A DNA stretch of 64,000 bases, taken from NCBI RefSeq assembly GCF_001421665.1, contig NZ_LMKV01000006.1, positions 21,469 through 85,468 on the forward strand, read 5' to 3'. Positions 24,210 to 33,128 of this stretch are shown here, piece by piece; the first letter of the stretch is position 1; every line of letters begins with the position of its first letter. The notes beneath the pieces are model-generated. The model saw nothing but the letters and a program-made list of their open reading frames with translations, was not told where the DNA came from and did no database searches. Source of the stretch: Sphingobium sp. Leaf26. Its GTDB lineage: Bacteria; Pseudomonadota; Alphaproteobacteria; Sphingomonadales; Sphingomonadaceae. Both the position numbers and the translations under genes were made by a program.

Positions 24210-26753
24210 ATGATGTTAAATCGATTCGTGCGGGCGACTTTGCTTGCCGGCTCCGCTTTGACGAGCCTGGTCGCGCCGGCCGCCTTCGCCCAGACCGCCA
24301 CGCCCGACGCCACCGCCGCCGCCGAAACGCCCGGCGATGCCGGCCTTGGCGAAATCGTCGTCACCGCGACCAAGCGCGAAACCAATCTTCAGGAAACGCC
24401 GATCTCCATGGCGGTGATGAGCACGGAGGCGCTCAAGGACCGCCACGTCACCAGTCTCTATGACCTAGCCGACGGCGCCGTGCCCTCGCTGCGCATCGCG
24501 ACCTTCGAAGCGCGCCAGTCCGCGCTGACCATCGGCATTCGCGGCATCGTGCCGCTCGACGCCAACCAGCCCGCCCGCGAACAGGGCGTCGGCATCTATG
24601 TCGACGGCGTTTACATGGGTCGCCAGCACGGCCTGAACGCGGCGCTGTTCGACATCGAGCGCGTCGAAGTGCTGAAAGGTCCGCAGGGCACCCTGTTCGG
24701 CCGCAATACCGAAGGTGGCGCACTCAGCATCGTCAGCAAGGCGCCAACCGGCGAATGGGGCGGCAGCGTCGAAGCTGGCGCCGGCAATTATGGCAGCCGC
24801 ACCGCCAATGCCCATATCAACCTGCCCTCGATCGCCGGCTTCTCGATCAAGCTGGACGGCGTGATCCAGCATCAGGACGCCACAACAAAGAACCCGATGG
24901 AGGGTCAGGCCGGCTGGAACTATTATAATCGCAAGGGCCTGCGCGCGGCTGTCCGCTGGCAGCCGACCAGCAGCATCACCAACGACTTCTCCTATGATGT
25001 CGCGAAGGACGAAAATACGCCCTTCTACAGCCAGTTGCTGAACTACAACCCCAATGGTTGCGGCACCGGCACGCAGGCGTCGCAGCCCGCCTGCACCCTG
25101 CCTGGCACCGCCTATACCAACTTGACCGGTGGCCCGGTCAAGCCGCTCCTGCCCGGTGTCACCGTGAACGGCAGCAGCCGCATGAGCGAAGCCGATATCG
25201 GCGTGCCGCAGCAGGTCAGCGTCGACAAGACCCATGGCTTCACCAACTCGCTGAAGTGGGAAGTCTCGCCGCAGATCGAACTGCGCTCCATCACCGCATG
25301 GCGCGGCGTCGATGCGACCCAGTGGGACAATAGCGGCGGCGCCCACCGTCCGCCGCTGGTGAATCTCGGCCTTGGCACCGCTACCAGCGCCTGTACCGCG
25401 GCCGCACCCTGCGCCTTCAGCCGTTACAGCCTGGCCGATCTGCGCCAGCGCCAGTTCAGTCAGGAATTCCAGGCTGTCGGCACCTTCGGCAATATCGATT
25501 ATGTCGCCGGGCTGTTCTATTTCAACGAACATGTGAGCGATGACGCCGCGACACCCAGTTCGATGGGGGCGGTGGCCACCTACACCAATGGCATCGTGAC
25601 CGGCGCGGACTATGTGACCATTCCCTTCTGCACCGCCTCAACCCCGGCCTTCGCCGGATCGGCGGTCAATGGCTGCGCGATCGACCGTGCGTCGGAAGTC
25701 TGGTCGAAAAGCTATGCCGGTTATGGTCAGTTGACCTGGAACGCGACCGACGCGCTGCACATCACCGTGGGCGGCCGCTACACGCATGACCAGAAGAAGG
25801 GCGTGCTGCATTATTCGCGCAACGTGAATTACGACACCAACCCGCCCGCCGTCAGCGTCGGCTACAAGCCGCTGGACGCCAGTTGGAACCGCTTCAACCC
25901 GATGGCAACGCTCGCCTATGACGTCAGCGACGACCTGCACGTCTACGCGAAATATGCGACCGGCTATCGAGCAGGCGGCGCCAGCTCGCGCACGTCCAAC
26001 TATCAGGCGTTCGATCCTGAAGATGTGAAGTCCTACGAAATCGGCCTGAAGTCAGACTTCTGGAACAACCGCGCCCGCTTCAACCTGGCCGGCTACATCA
26101 TGGACCGCAAGGACAGCCAGGTGGACATCAGCTCCATCCAGTTCGTCGGTTCCAGCAGCTTCAACAACCTCGTCACGATCAATGCACCCGGCACCACCAA
26201 GATCCGCGGGATCGAGGCGGACCTGACGCTGAACCCGGTCGAAGGGCTGACGCTGAACGCTTCCTATGCCTATACCTACACGAAGATCCCGCCGGTGCTC
26301 ATCACCGCCACGGATACGTCGGGCGCATCCACCAGCGTCTATCAGAATTTCTACATCGTGTTCACGCCGCGCAACGCCGCGAGCGGGTCGATCGACTATG
26401 CCGTGCCGGTCGGCGGTGGCGACACGAAGCTGAAATTCCACTTCGACGGCAACTATTCGCAGGCCACCCAGGCCTTCGATCAGTTCGCCACCAAGAATGA
26501 CAGTTCGCTGATCTTCAACGGTCGCATCTCGCTGGCGGACATCGGCACCGGCAACGGCCGCAACCTGACGCTCAGCCTGTGGGGCCGCAACCTGTTCAAC
26601 GAGCAATATGTGTTCCGCCGCGATCCGTCGAACAGCCTGCCATCCGCCCCGACCAGCAGCGTGTCCACGGGCAGCATCGCCAACGTGCTGGGCGACTATG
26701 GCAACTTCAACGCGCCACGTACCTATGGCGTGGAAGCCAGCTTCAAATTCTGA
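24210..26753 (+). CDS. TonB-dependent receptor (large, CirA/OM-receptor class)
   Basis: About 847 residues from ATG 24210; AAAGGGG at 24194-24200 sets the start over longer in-frame options. Signal peptide 'MLNRFVRATLLAGSALTSLVAPAAFAQ', TonB-box-like 'GEIVVTATKRETNLQETPISMAVMS', plug with 'GVGIYVDGVYMGRQHGLNAALFDIERVEVLKGPQGTLFGRNTEGGALSIVSKAP', barrel ending 'TYGVEASFKF', last-turn 'WGRNLFNEQYVFRR'. This is the class common in sphingomonads for uptake of organic substrates such as aromatics or glycans rather than siderophores. The substrate is not deducible. An unusually Cys-bearing outer loop ('NPNGCGTGTQASQPACTLPG', 'ATSACTAAAPC') could be disulfide-bonded. A terminator follows. Confidence 0.92.
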   Translation: MMLNRFVRATLLAGSALTSLVAPAAFAQTATPDATAAAETPGDAGLGEIVVTATKRETNLQETPISMAVMSTEALKDRHVTSLYDLADGAVPSLRIATFEARQSALTIGIRGIVPLDANQPAREQGVGIYVDGVYMGRQHGLNAALFDIERVEVLKGPQGTLFGRNTEGGALSIVSKAPTGEWGGSVEAGAGNYGSRTANAHINLPSIAGFSIKLDGVIQHQDATTKNPMEGQAGWNYYNRKGLRAAVRWQPTSSITNDFSYDVAKDENTPFYSQLLNYNPNGCGTGTQASQPACTLPGTAYTNLTGGPVKPLLPGVTVNGSSRMSEADIGVPQQVSVDKTHGFTNSLKWEVSPQIELRSITAWRGVDATQWDNSGGAHRPPLVNLGLGTATSACTAAAPCAFSRYSLADLRQRQFSQEFQAVGTFGNIDYVAGLFYFNEHVSDDAATPSSMGAVATYTNGIVTGADYVTIPFCTASTPAFAGSAVNGCAIDRASEVWSKSYAGYGQLTWNATDALHITVGGRYTHDQKKGVLHYSRNVNYDTNPPAVSVGYKPLDASWNRFNPMATLAYDVSDDLHVYAKYATGYRAGGASSRTSNYQAFDPEDVKSYEIGLKSDFWNNRARFNLAGYIMDRKDSQVDISSIQFVGSSSFNNLVTINAPGTTKIRGIEADLTLNPVEGLTLNASYAYTYTKIPPVLITATDTSGASTSVYQNFYIVFTPRNAASGSIDYAVPVGGGDTKLKFHFDGNYSQATQAFDQFATKNDSSLIFNGRISLADIGTGNGRNLTLSLWGRNLFNEQYVFRRDPSNSLPSAPTSSVSTGSIANVLGDYGNFNAPRTYGVEASFKF

Positions 26754-26775
26754 TCCTGCGCTGACGCATTGATCG

Positions 26776-26811
26776 ACCGGCGTGTCGCTTTTGGCGTCAC
26801 GCCGGTTTTTT
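26776..26811. terminator. Intrinsic terminator between TonB receptor and histidine kinase genes
   Basis: ACCGGCGTG (26776-26784) pairs with CACGCCGGT (26798-26806), followed by a T run to 26811. Ends the plus-strand receptor transcript; the minus-strand kinase gene ends at 26820. Confidence 0.88.
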
Positions 26812-26819
26812 CATGTCCG

Positions 26820-28160
26820 TCAAAATGGCAGGGTCAGGACGATCCGCAGGCCCGGTGCGGCATCCTCCAGCATCAGGCTGCCATGGTGCAGCCGCGCGAT
26901 GGCGTCGGCCAGCGGCAGGCCCAGGCCATGGCCGCCGCGAGACCGGCTCTTGTCCAGCCGGCCGAAACGCCGCATCACCAGCGGACGCTGCGCCGGTGCG
27001 ATACCGGGGCCGTTATCCGTGACGGTCAAGGTGATGGCATCGACCCGCCGCATAACGGCGATAGTGATGCGTGTGCCTTCCGGCGTATGACGGATGGCGT
27101 TTTCGATCAGGTTGAGCAGCATTTGCGACAGCAACTGGCGGTCGCCGGTCATCTGCCCCCGGCCGCTTGGTTGCAGGATGATCGGCTGCTGCCGCTCGTC
27201 GGCCAGCGGCCGGGCCATCTCAACCATGTCCTGCGCGATCAGATCGACATCGAGTGGCTGGAACCCGGCCCGCCGCGACCCGCTCTCTAAGTCCGCGATC
27301 CGCAGCATCGCGCTGAACATGGCCAGCAGTTCGTCGGCCTGTGCGGTCGTGCGTTGCAGGCTTTCACGGACCGGTGCGGCCTCGTCCTTATATTCGATCA
27401 GGGCCAGTTCGTTGCGCAGTTTCGCCAGCGGCGTCCGCAATTCATGCGATATGTCGTTCGAGACATTGCGGATTTCCGCCATCAGCATGTTCATCCGGTC
27501 GAGCATATGGTTGAAGGCAGCGGCCTGCCGATCAAACTCGCCGCCATCGCCCAGCAGCGGCACGCGCCGCGACAGGTCGCCTTCGACGATCGACTCCGCC
27601 GTCCGTCGCGTCTGTTCGATCCGCTCCCCGATCAGCCGGCGGAACATCAGTAGGCCAGCCAGCACGACGCAGATGATGGCGCCGAAGCCAGCAATATAGA
27701 TGCGCTGGCGGACCGCGAAATAATCGTCGATCGGCTCGGTTTCGGCAAAGACCGCCAGACGCACGCCCCGGCCCAGATCGCGGACCAGCACCCGCCCGGC
27801 GCTCAACCCCTCGATCCGGTCGCGCCGGTCGAGCGAAGAAAAGCCCAGCGGCAGCGGCCGGGAAAAGCGCACATTGCCGGCGATCGGGTGTCCCCGCGCG
27901 TCGGTCAGCAACATGCCAAGGTCTGCCGTTTCGCGCTCCTGCGCCATCTGGCTGATCCGCTCCTGCCATTCCGTCTGGTCGAAATCCGCGCCGGTCGGGG
28001 CGATGGCATGGCTTTCCGCCTCCACCCGCTCGTCCACCAGCGCATTGATCATCGAGAGCGTGGCGAAGAAGGTTCCCAGACCCGCAGCCGTGGTGACCAG
28101 CAGGAACAGGGCCAGAAACGCGATGGTCAGTCCGCGCAGCGATTGGAGGTGGCGGGTCAT
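26820..28160 (-). CDS. Sensor histidine kinase of a two-component pair
   Basis: About 446 residues. Two membrane helices (about 11-36 and 155-173) flank a periplasmic sensor region of ~120 residues containing 'ERETADLGMLLTDARGHPIAGNVRFSRP'. A HAMP region follows ('RRLIGERIEQTRRTAESIVEGDLSRRVPLLG'), then HisKA with 'SNDISHELRTPLAKLRNEL' (phospho-His near 239). The HATPase domain has N, G1 and G2 boxes 'LLNLIENAIRHTPEG', 'TDNGPGIAP' and 'GGHGLGLPLADAIARLH'. The start overlaps the response regulator stop by 4 bp, so the two form an operon. Placed between two large TonB receptor genes, one divergent from the regulator, it may control them. Confidence 0.92.
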   Translation of the reverse strand: MTRHLQSLRGLTIAFLALFLLVTTAAGLGTFFATLSMINALVDERVEAESHAIAPTGADFDQTEWQERISQMAQERETADLGMLLTDARGHPIAGNVRFSRPLPLGFSSLDRRDRIEGLSAGRVLVRDLGRGVRLAVFAETEPIDDYFAVRQRIYIAGFGAIICVVLAGLLMFRRLIGERIEQTRRTAESIVEGDLSRRVPLLGDGGEFDRQAAAFNHMLDRMNMLMAEIRNVSNDISHELRTPLAKLRNELALIEYKDEAAPVRESLQRTTAQADELLAMFSAMLRIADLESGSRRAGFQPLDVDLIAQDMVEMARPLADERQQPIILQPSGRGQMTGDRQLLSQMLLNLIENAIRHTPEGTRITIAVMRRVDAITLTVTDNGPGIAPAQRPLVMRRFGRLDKSRSRGGHGLGLPLADAIARLHHGSLMLEDAAPGLRIVLTLPF

Positions 28161-28834
28161 GTGCGCAGGGAATAGCCCATGCCGCGCTGCGTATTGATCG
28201 GATCGTCCCCATGTTCCAGCAGCTTCACGCGTAGATGCCGGATATGCGCTTCGACGATATTGGTCGTGGGCGCGAAGTCATGGCCCCATATGCGCTCGAT
28301 CAGCATCGGCCGGGTGACGACCGTGCCGGCATGGCGCGCCAGTTCCAGCAGCAGCTTGAATTCCGTTTGCGACAGGTTGAGCGGCCGCCCGTCGCGCCAG
28401 GCGCGCAGGCGCGACGGACTGATGACGATATCGCCCGCGCTGATCGTGTCGGCCGGACTGTCTTTCACTTGGCGCGCACGCACCAGCGCTTTGATACGGG
28501 CATTCAGTTCCAGCGGATCGACGGGCTTTACGACATAATCGTCGGCGCCGGCCTCGAACCCTTCCACCTTGTCGAATGTCTGGCCCAGCGCGGTCAGCAT
28601 CAGCACCGGGACGTTCATTCCGGCCTCGCGCAATTGGCGCAACAGGGTGATGCCGTCGACTGATGGCATCATCCAGTCCAGAATGATGACGTCGAACGAC
28701 CTCTGGCCCACGATCGCCAGCGCGGCCAGGCCGTCGTCGGCCGTTTCCACGTCATGGCCGAACCGGGACAATTGTTCGACCAGTTGCCGTTGCAGATGCT
28801 TGTCGTCCTCGACCAGCAGGAGTTGCATGCTCAT
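28157..28834 (-). CDS. OmpR/PhoB-family response regulator
   Basis: About 225 residues from ATG 28834; an in-frame ATG at 28828 is an alternative, and neither has a clear ribosome site. Receiver domain: 'QLLLVEDDKHLQRQLVEQL', phospho-acceptor Asp53 in 'VIILDWMMPSVDGI', Thr in 'VLMLTALG', Lys in 'DDYVVKPVDP'. The C-terminal winged helix has 'LNLSQTEFKLLLELARHAGTVVTRPMLIERIWGHDFAPTTNIVEAHIRHLRVKL', ending 'TQRGMGYSLRT'. Partner of the downstream kinase. Transcribed divergently from the next TonB receptor gene, whose promoter it may bind. Confidence 0.93.
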   Translation of the reverse strand: MSMQLLLVEDDKHLQRQLVEQLSRFGHDVETADDGLAALAIVGQRSFDVIILDWMMPSVDGITLLRQLREAGMNVPVLMLTALGQTFDKVEGFEAGADDYVVKPVDPLELNARIKALVRARQVKDSPADTISAGDIVISPSRLRAWRDGRPLNLSQTEFKLLLELARHAGTVVTRPMLIERIWGHDFAPTTNIVEAHIRHLRVKLLEHGDDPINTQRGMGYSLRT

Positions 28835-28963
28835 GGGGGTGGGGCGTCCGGTTGCGGATGTCAGGGGCGGCACGCATAACCCGATGCGGCGTCCATGGCC
28901 ATCCGGCGCGGTGCATGCTCGGTATTTCCAACGGGCGGCACAAGCGCCCATTTGTGGCGCGAT

Positions 28964-29019
28964 TGTCACAGCGCCGCACTTTGCGATCAGCCGCCGCGAC
29001 CCAGCAACATTATGTCACA
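28964..29019. promoter_or_regulatory. Direct repeat TGTCACA in divergent promoter region
   Basis: TGTCACA occurs at 28964-28970 and again at 29013-29019, 49 bases apart, in the 264-bp gap between the response regulator gene and the divergent TonB receptor gene. OmpR-type regulators bind direct repeats, usually closer together, so this is only a candidate site. The rest of the gap holds nothing else I can name. Confidence 0.25.
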
Positions 29020-29098
29020 ATAAGGACATGATCGAACCCTAGCCGCGGCGGCCATGGAGGCCACGAGCCTTTGCAAAACAATATTACGGGGAACGACC

Positions 29099-31390
29099 TT
29101 GTCCAAGACCTTCTTCACCCGGTCGGCACTGATGCTGACCGCCGCGCTCGGCGCCCTGACCACCATGCAGGCCGCACGGGCGCAGGAAGCCGCCGGCGCC
29201 GACCAACTGGACGAAATCGTCGTCACCGCCGAACGCCGCTCGGAAAATCTTCAGAAAGTGCCCGTCTCGGTCGGCGTCGTGCAGGGCGACGCGCTGCGCA
29301 ACCTGACCGCCGGCGGCGGCGATATCCTCGAACTCGCCGCCCGCGTGCCCGGCCTCTATGCCGAAACCACCACCGGCCGCATCTTCCCGCGCTTCTACAT
29401 TCGCGGCCTTGGCAATATCGACTTCTATCTCGGTGCCTCGCAGCCGGTGTCGATCATCCAGGACGATGTCGTGCTGGAGCATGTCGTGCTGAAGTCGAAC
29501 CCGGTGTTCGACGTCAATCAGGTGGAAGTGCTGCGCGGCCCGCAGGGTTCGCTGTTCGGCCGCAACACCACGGCGGGCATCATCAAGTTCGACACCATCC
29601 GCCCCTCGATGGACTGGCAGGGGCGCGCCCAGGCCAGCTATGGCAGCTATAACACCGTCACCTTCGATGGCGGCATCGGCGGCCCGATCGTCGCGGACAA
29701 GCTCGCCTTCCGCGTATCGGCCCTCTACCAGCATCGCGACGACTGGGTCGACAACACGTATGAAGGCCCCAGCGCCGACGGCACCGTGTCCCCCAAGAAG
29801 GACGCGATGGGCGGCTATAATGAGAAGGACCTGCGCCTTCAGCTGCTCATGACGCCGACCGAAAATGTCTCGATGCTGACCAGCGTCCATGCGCGCGACT
29901 ATGACGGCACATCCACCATCTTCCACCGCGCCGGTCTCACCAAGGGCAGCAACAGCGTAACGGGCGAACCCCGGTCGAAGATCGCCCTCGACGAAGCGAT
30001 GAGCAATCCGCAGGCTTACAAGACCTACGGCGCGTCGGAAAATATCGCGATCGACATGGGGCCGGTCACGCTGACCTCGATCACCGCCTATGAAACCACC
30101 AGCGGCTACAGCCGTGGTGATACCGATGGCGGCGCTGGCGCCGACTATCCGGTCGGTGGCGTGGCGAACGGCTTCGGCCAGAGCCAGGGCAATGTCCGCG
30201 ACCTCGACCAGCTCAGCCAGGAAGTCCGCCTTGCCAGCAATGGCGACAGCGCCTTCAAGTGGCAGGTCGGCGGCATGTATTTCGACAGCCGCGACACCAC
30301 CGACTTCTACCAGCGCGCCTATTTCCTGACCGGTGCCGCCAACAATCCCAACAACTGGGTGCGTTTGCGCAACAAGAATGAAAGCTGGGGCCTGTTCGGC
30401 CAGGCGAGCTACGAAGTCGTGCCGGGCCTGACCATCACCGCCGGCGGCCGCTACACCAAGGACACGAAGGAAACCCGTCTGGTCCGCGCGACCGCCAATG
30501 CAGCCGGCGTCTCCACCTATGCCGGCCGTCGCTATGTCAAGCTGACCGGCAAGGAACCGAGCTGGGACGTCAGCGCCTTGTATGAAGTCAGCCCCGAAGT
30601 CAGCCTCTATGCCCGCGTCGCGCGTGGCTTCCGTGGCCCGACCATTCAGGGCCGTTCGGCTGTCTTCAACAGCGATTTCACCACGGCGGATTCGGAAACG
30701 ATCATGTCGTACGAAGGCGGCATCAAGACCAGCCTGCTGGGTAACCGCCTGCGCTTCAACATGTCGGGCTTCGCCTGGAAGGTGAAGGACATCCAGTTGA
30801 ACGGCAACGACGTCAACGGCAACGGCGTCCTGTTCAACGCCGACGCGGCCAAGGCCTATGGTCTGGAAGCCGACCTCGAAGCCCGTCCTTTCGAGAATTT
30901 GACGCTGTCGGCCGGTCTCAGCCTGCTGCACAGCGAAATCAACGACAGGAATGTCTATGCGCAGGTCTGCACGCTGAACGGCGTGGTGGTCTGCACGGTG
31001 GAAGATCCGACCGTGATCGTCGCCGGCCGCGGCACCTTCGCCCAGATCGACGGCAACCCGCTGCCCAACGCGCCGAAATATACCGCGAACATCGCGGCCC
31101 GCTACGACGTGCCGCTGGGCAATGGCGGCAAGCTGTTCGCGGCAACCGACTGGAACATTCAGGGCTATACCAACTTCGTTCTCTACAAGACGAAGGAGTT
31201 CTATTCGAAGGGCGACTTCGAGGGTGGCCTGAAGATCGGCTATACCGCGCCGGACGGCAAGTACGAGATCGCCGCCTTCGCCCGCAACATCACGGGCGAG
31301 AAGAATGTGAAGGGCGTGATCGAAAATTACATGGCGCCGGTGTTCAACGAACCCCGCATCATCGGCGTGTCGCTCAGCGGCAAGCTGTAA
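29099..31390 (+). CDS. TonB-dependent receptor
   Basis: About 763 residues from TTG 29099, chosen because GGGGA lies 6 bases upstream and the product begins with a normal signal 'MSKTFFTRSALMLTAALGALTTMQAARAQ'. Plug: 'LDEIVVTAERRSENLQKVPVSVGVV', 'ARVPGLYAETTTGRIFPRFYIRGLGNIDFYLGASQPVSIIQDDVVLEHVVLKSNPVFDVNQVEVLRGPQGSLFGRNTTAGIIKF'. The barrel ends 'RIIGVSLSGKL', with 'AFARNITGEKNVKGVIENYM' in the last turn. The C-terminus is Leu, not the usual Phe. This belongs to the large sphingomonad substrate receptor class; ligand unknown. Divergent from the two-component operon and followed by a terminator. Confidence 0.92.
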   Translation: MSKTFFTRSALMLTAALGALTTMQAARAQEAAGADQLDEIVVTAERRSENLQKVPVSVGVVQGDALRNLTAGGGDILELAARVPGLYAETTTGRIFPRFYIRGLGNIDFYLGASQPVSIIQDDVVLEHVVLKSNPVFDVNQVEVLRGPQGSLFGRNTTAGIIKFDTIRPSMDWQGRAQASYGSYNTVTFDGGIGGPIVADKLAFRVSALYQHRDDWVDNTYEGPSADGTVSPKKDAMGGYNEKDLRLQLLMTPTENVSMLTSVHARDYDGTSTIFHRAGLTKGSNSVTGEPRSKIALDEAMSNPQAYKTYGASENIAIDMGPVTLTSITAYETTSGYSRGDTDGGAGADYPVGGVANGFGQSQGNVRDLDQLSQEVRLASNGDSAFKWQVGGMYFDSRDTTDFYQRAYFLTGAANNPNNWVRLRNKNESWGLFGQASYEVVPGLTITAGGRYTKDTKETRLVRATANAAGVSTYAGRRYVKLTGKEPSWDVSALYEVSPEVSLYARVARGFRGPTIQGRSAVFNSDFTTADSETIMSYEGGIKTSLLGNRLRFNMSGFAWKVKDIQLNGNDVNGNGVLFNADAAKAYGLEADLEARPFENLTLSAGLSLLHSEINDRNVYAQVCTLNGVVVCTVEDPTVIVAGRGTFAQIDGNPLPNAPKYTANIAARYDVPLGNGGKLFAATDWNIQGYTNFVLYKTKEFYSKGDFEGGLKIGYTAPDGKYEIAAFARNITGEKNVKGVIENYMAPVFNEPRIIGVSLSGKL

Positions 31391-31398
31391 CGATCGGG

Positions 31399-31432
31399 AA
31401 AGGGCGCGGCCGGCCACGGTCCGCGCCCTTTT
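31399..31432 (+). terminator. Intrinsic terminator after TonB receptor gene
   Basis: AAAGGGCGCGG (31399-31409) pairs with CCGCGCCCTTT (31421-31431) and a short T run follows. It lies 9 bases past the receptor stop codon. Confidence 0.88.
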
Positions 31433-31580
31433 CATGTCCTTGTGCGCAGCGGCGTCGCCGCTTTCATGGCGTCGCGCCCGCCCGTCCCGCAAATTTTTCT
31501 GTCCTGTCTGCCAGCATTGCTTGCAAGGCGCTTCTCTATAAGATCGCTAGATAAGCTGGATGAGTCGGCGCGGAGAATCT

Positions 31581-31757
31581 ATGCAGGACAGGCAGGAGCA
31601 GGGCGAGGCCGATGGCCTGTTCGGGCGCTGGCGCGTACGGCTGGCGCAGGCCCTGTTGCGCGAACCGTCGGTTGTGCTGATCGACCGGGATGCCGATTCC
31701 CTGTTTGCCCTGACCGTTCCCGCCGACCAGATGCCGGCAGGCGAAACGGTCAACTGA
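31581..31757 (+). CDS. Small hypothetical protein (58 aa)
   Basis: ATG 31581 has GGAG 5 bases upstream (31572-31575), a better start than ATG 31560. The product 'MQDRQEQGEADGLFGRWRVR...' has a basic amphipathic helix ('RWRVRLAQALLREP') and a short C-terminal strand 'SVVLIDRDADSLFALTVP'. There is no signal peptide or membrane span. I do not recognise it. It lies 68 bp upstream of the nitroreductase gene on the same strand, so the two may be co-transcribed. Confidence 0.5.
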   Translation: MQDRQEQGEADGLFGRWRVRLAQALLREPSVVLIDRDADSLFALTVPADQMPAGETVN

Positions 31758-31825
31758 CCCCTTCGCAAGCGCCGGCGATCGCCTACATAGGCGGTTCAAT
31801 CTTCTTCCCTTTTCCCGGAGATAGC

Positions 31826-32419
31826 ATGGCCACCAATCCACGCACCACCACGCGCGCCGTCGACAGCCTGTTCCTCGATCGCTGGTCGCCCCGCGCCTTC
31901 GACAGTTCGGCTATCCCGCAGGCCGACCTCGACACCATTTTCGACGCGGCGCGCTGGGCGCCGTCGGCCTTCAACTACCAGCCCTGGCGCTTTCTTTACG
32001 CCCATCGCGACGATGCCGACTGGCAGCGTTTTCTGGATCTGCTGCTGCCTTTCAATCAGGGCTGGGTGAAGAATGCCGGCGCGCTGGTCTTCGTCCTGTC
32101 CGACACGTTGATGGCGGCGCCCGGATCGGACGATTTCAAACCGTCGCACAGCCACAGCTTCGATGCCGGTGCCGCCTGGGCATTGCTGGCATTGCAGGCG
32201 ACGCGGCTCGGCTATCATACCCATGGCATGACCGGGGTGGATTTCGACAAGGCGCGCGCCGAACTGGCCGTGCCGGAGCGTTTCCGGATCGAGGCGGCGG
32301 TCGCCATCGGGCGGCAGGGCGACAAGTCCGTCCTGCCCGAAGCGCTTCAGGCGCGCGAGGAACCGAGCGATCGCAAGCCGATCGACAGCTTCGCCCATCA
32401 GGGCAATTTCGCGAGCTGA
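31826..32419 (+). CDS. Nitroreductase-family FMN oxidoreductase
   Basis: About 197 residues from ATG 31826 with CGGAG upstream (31816-31820); the open frame extends further upstream without protein likeness. Family motifs: 'FLDRWSPRAFDSSAIPQADLDTIFDAARWAPSAFNYQPWRF' (FMN phosphate and flavin-ring binding, 'RxSxRxF' start and 'APSAFNYQPW'), 'DAGAAWALLALQATRLGYHTHGMTGVD', and 'IEAAVAIGRQGDKSVLPE'. This is a single-domain NAD(P)H-dependent reductase of nitro or quinone compounds; physiological substrate not visible. Cytoplasmic. Confidence 0.9.
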   Translation: MATNPRTTTRAVDSLFLDRWSPRAFDSSAIPQADLDTIFDAARWAPSAFNYQPWRFLYAHRDDADWQRFLDLLLPFNQGWVKNAGALVFVLSDTLMAAPGSDDFKPSHSHSFDAGAAWALLALQATRLGYHTHGMTGVDFDKARAELAVPERFRIEAAVAIGRQGDKSVLPEALQAREEPSDRKPIDSFAHQGNFAS

Positions 32420-32527
32420 CCTTTTGAAATCATTCCCTCGCCTTGCGGTATGGGCATGAATTGGGCACGATGACGGGGGGCTTCGCTCTGGCGACGCTCC
32501 CTTTTGTCATTCGAGTGCCCATTTTCC

Positions 32528-33106
32528 ATGTCCCTTTCCGAAATGATCGCTGGAAGCGCCGTCGCGGCCGTCCTCACCAATCCGCGCCTGCCCGACAATC
32601 CGATCGTCGCCTGCAACGATGCCTTCGTCGCCCTGACGGGTTATGCGCAGGACGAGGTGATCGGGCGCAATTGTCGCTTCCTGTCCGGCGCGGACACGGA
32701 GCATGCCGCGATCGAGACGATCCGTGGCGCGCTGAAGGCGCATCGGCCGGTGCTGGTCGAATTGCTCAACTATCGCAAGGACGGGACGGGTTTTCGCAAT
32801 GCGGTGATGATCGCGCCGATCTTCGGCCCCGACGGTACGCTCGACTGGTATCTGGGATCGCAGATGGCGGTCGAGGACAGGGGCCAGTCACGCCGTGAAG
32901 AGGCTGCCGCGCTCATCGCGACGCTGACCGATCGCCAGCGCGCGGTGCTGACCGGCATGGCCGATGGCCAACTCAACAAACAGATCGCCTTCGACCTCGG
33001 CCTCACCGAACGAACGGTGAAGATGCACCGCGCGGCGATGCTGCGGGCGCTGGGCGCGCGCACGGCGGCCGACGCCATTCGCCTGGCCATCGAAGCGGGG
33101 CTTTGA
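32528..33106 (+). CDS. LOV-HTH blue-light photoreceptor transcription factor (EL222-like)
   Basis: About 192 residues from ATG 32528. Residues ~8-118 form a LOV-type PAS domain: 'ACNDAFVALTGYAQDEVIGRNCRFLSG' carries the photoactive Cys (about residue 49) in the diagnostic GRNCRFL motif. FMN contacts are in 'LLNYRKDGTGFRNAVMIAPIF' (two Asn) and 'YLGSQMAV' (Gln near 112). After a short linker, residues ~133-190 are a LuxR/NarL helix-turn-helix: 'LTDRQRAVLTGMADGQLNKQIAFDLGLTERTVKMHRAAMLRALGARTAADAIRLA'. This is the architecture of EL222 of Erythrobacter, in which blue light forms a Cys-FMN adduct and frees the HTH to dimerise and bind DNA. It lies 22 bp upstream of the DUF969 gene, so the operon below may be its target. 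Confidence 0.92.
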   Translation: MSLSEMIAGSAVAAVLTNPRLPDNPIVACNDAFVALTGYAQDEVIGRNCRFLSGADTEHAAIETIRGALKAHRPVLVELLNYRKDGTGFRNAVMIAPIFGPDGTLDWYLGSQMAVEDRGQSRREEAAALIATLTDRQRAVLTGMADGQLNKQIAFDLGLTERTVKMHRAAMLRALGARTAADAIRLAIEAGL

Positions 33107-33128
33107 GCATGAAGCAGGCGCGCGACTG

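Noticed and set aside
29084..31492. 802-codon minus-strand open frame opposite the TonB receptor
   Set aside because: GC-driven antisense frame; no signal, domain or ribosome site.
32443..32898. 151-codon plus-strand frame overlapping the LOV-HTH gene
   Set aside because: Different frame of the LOV domain coding region; Arg-rich translation with no motif.
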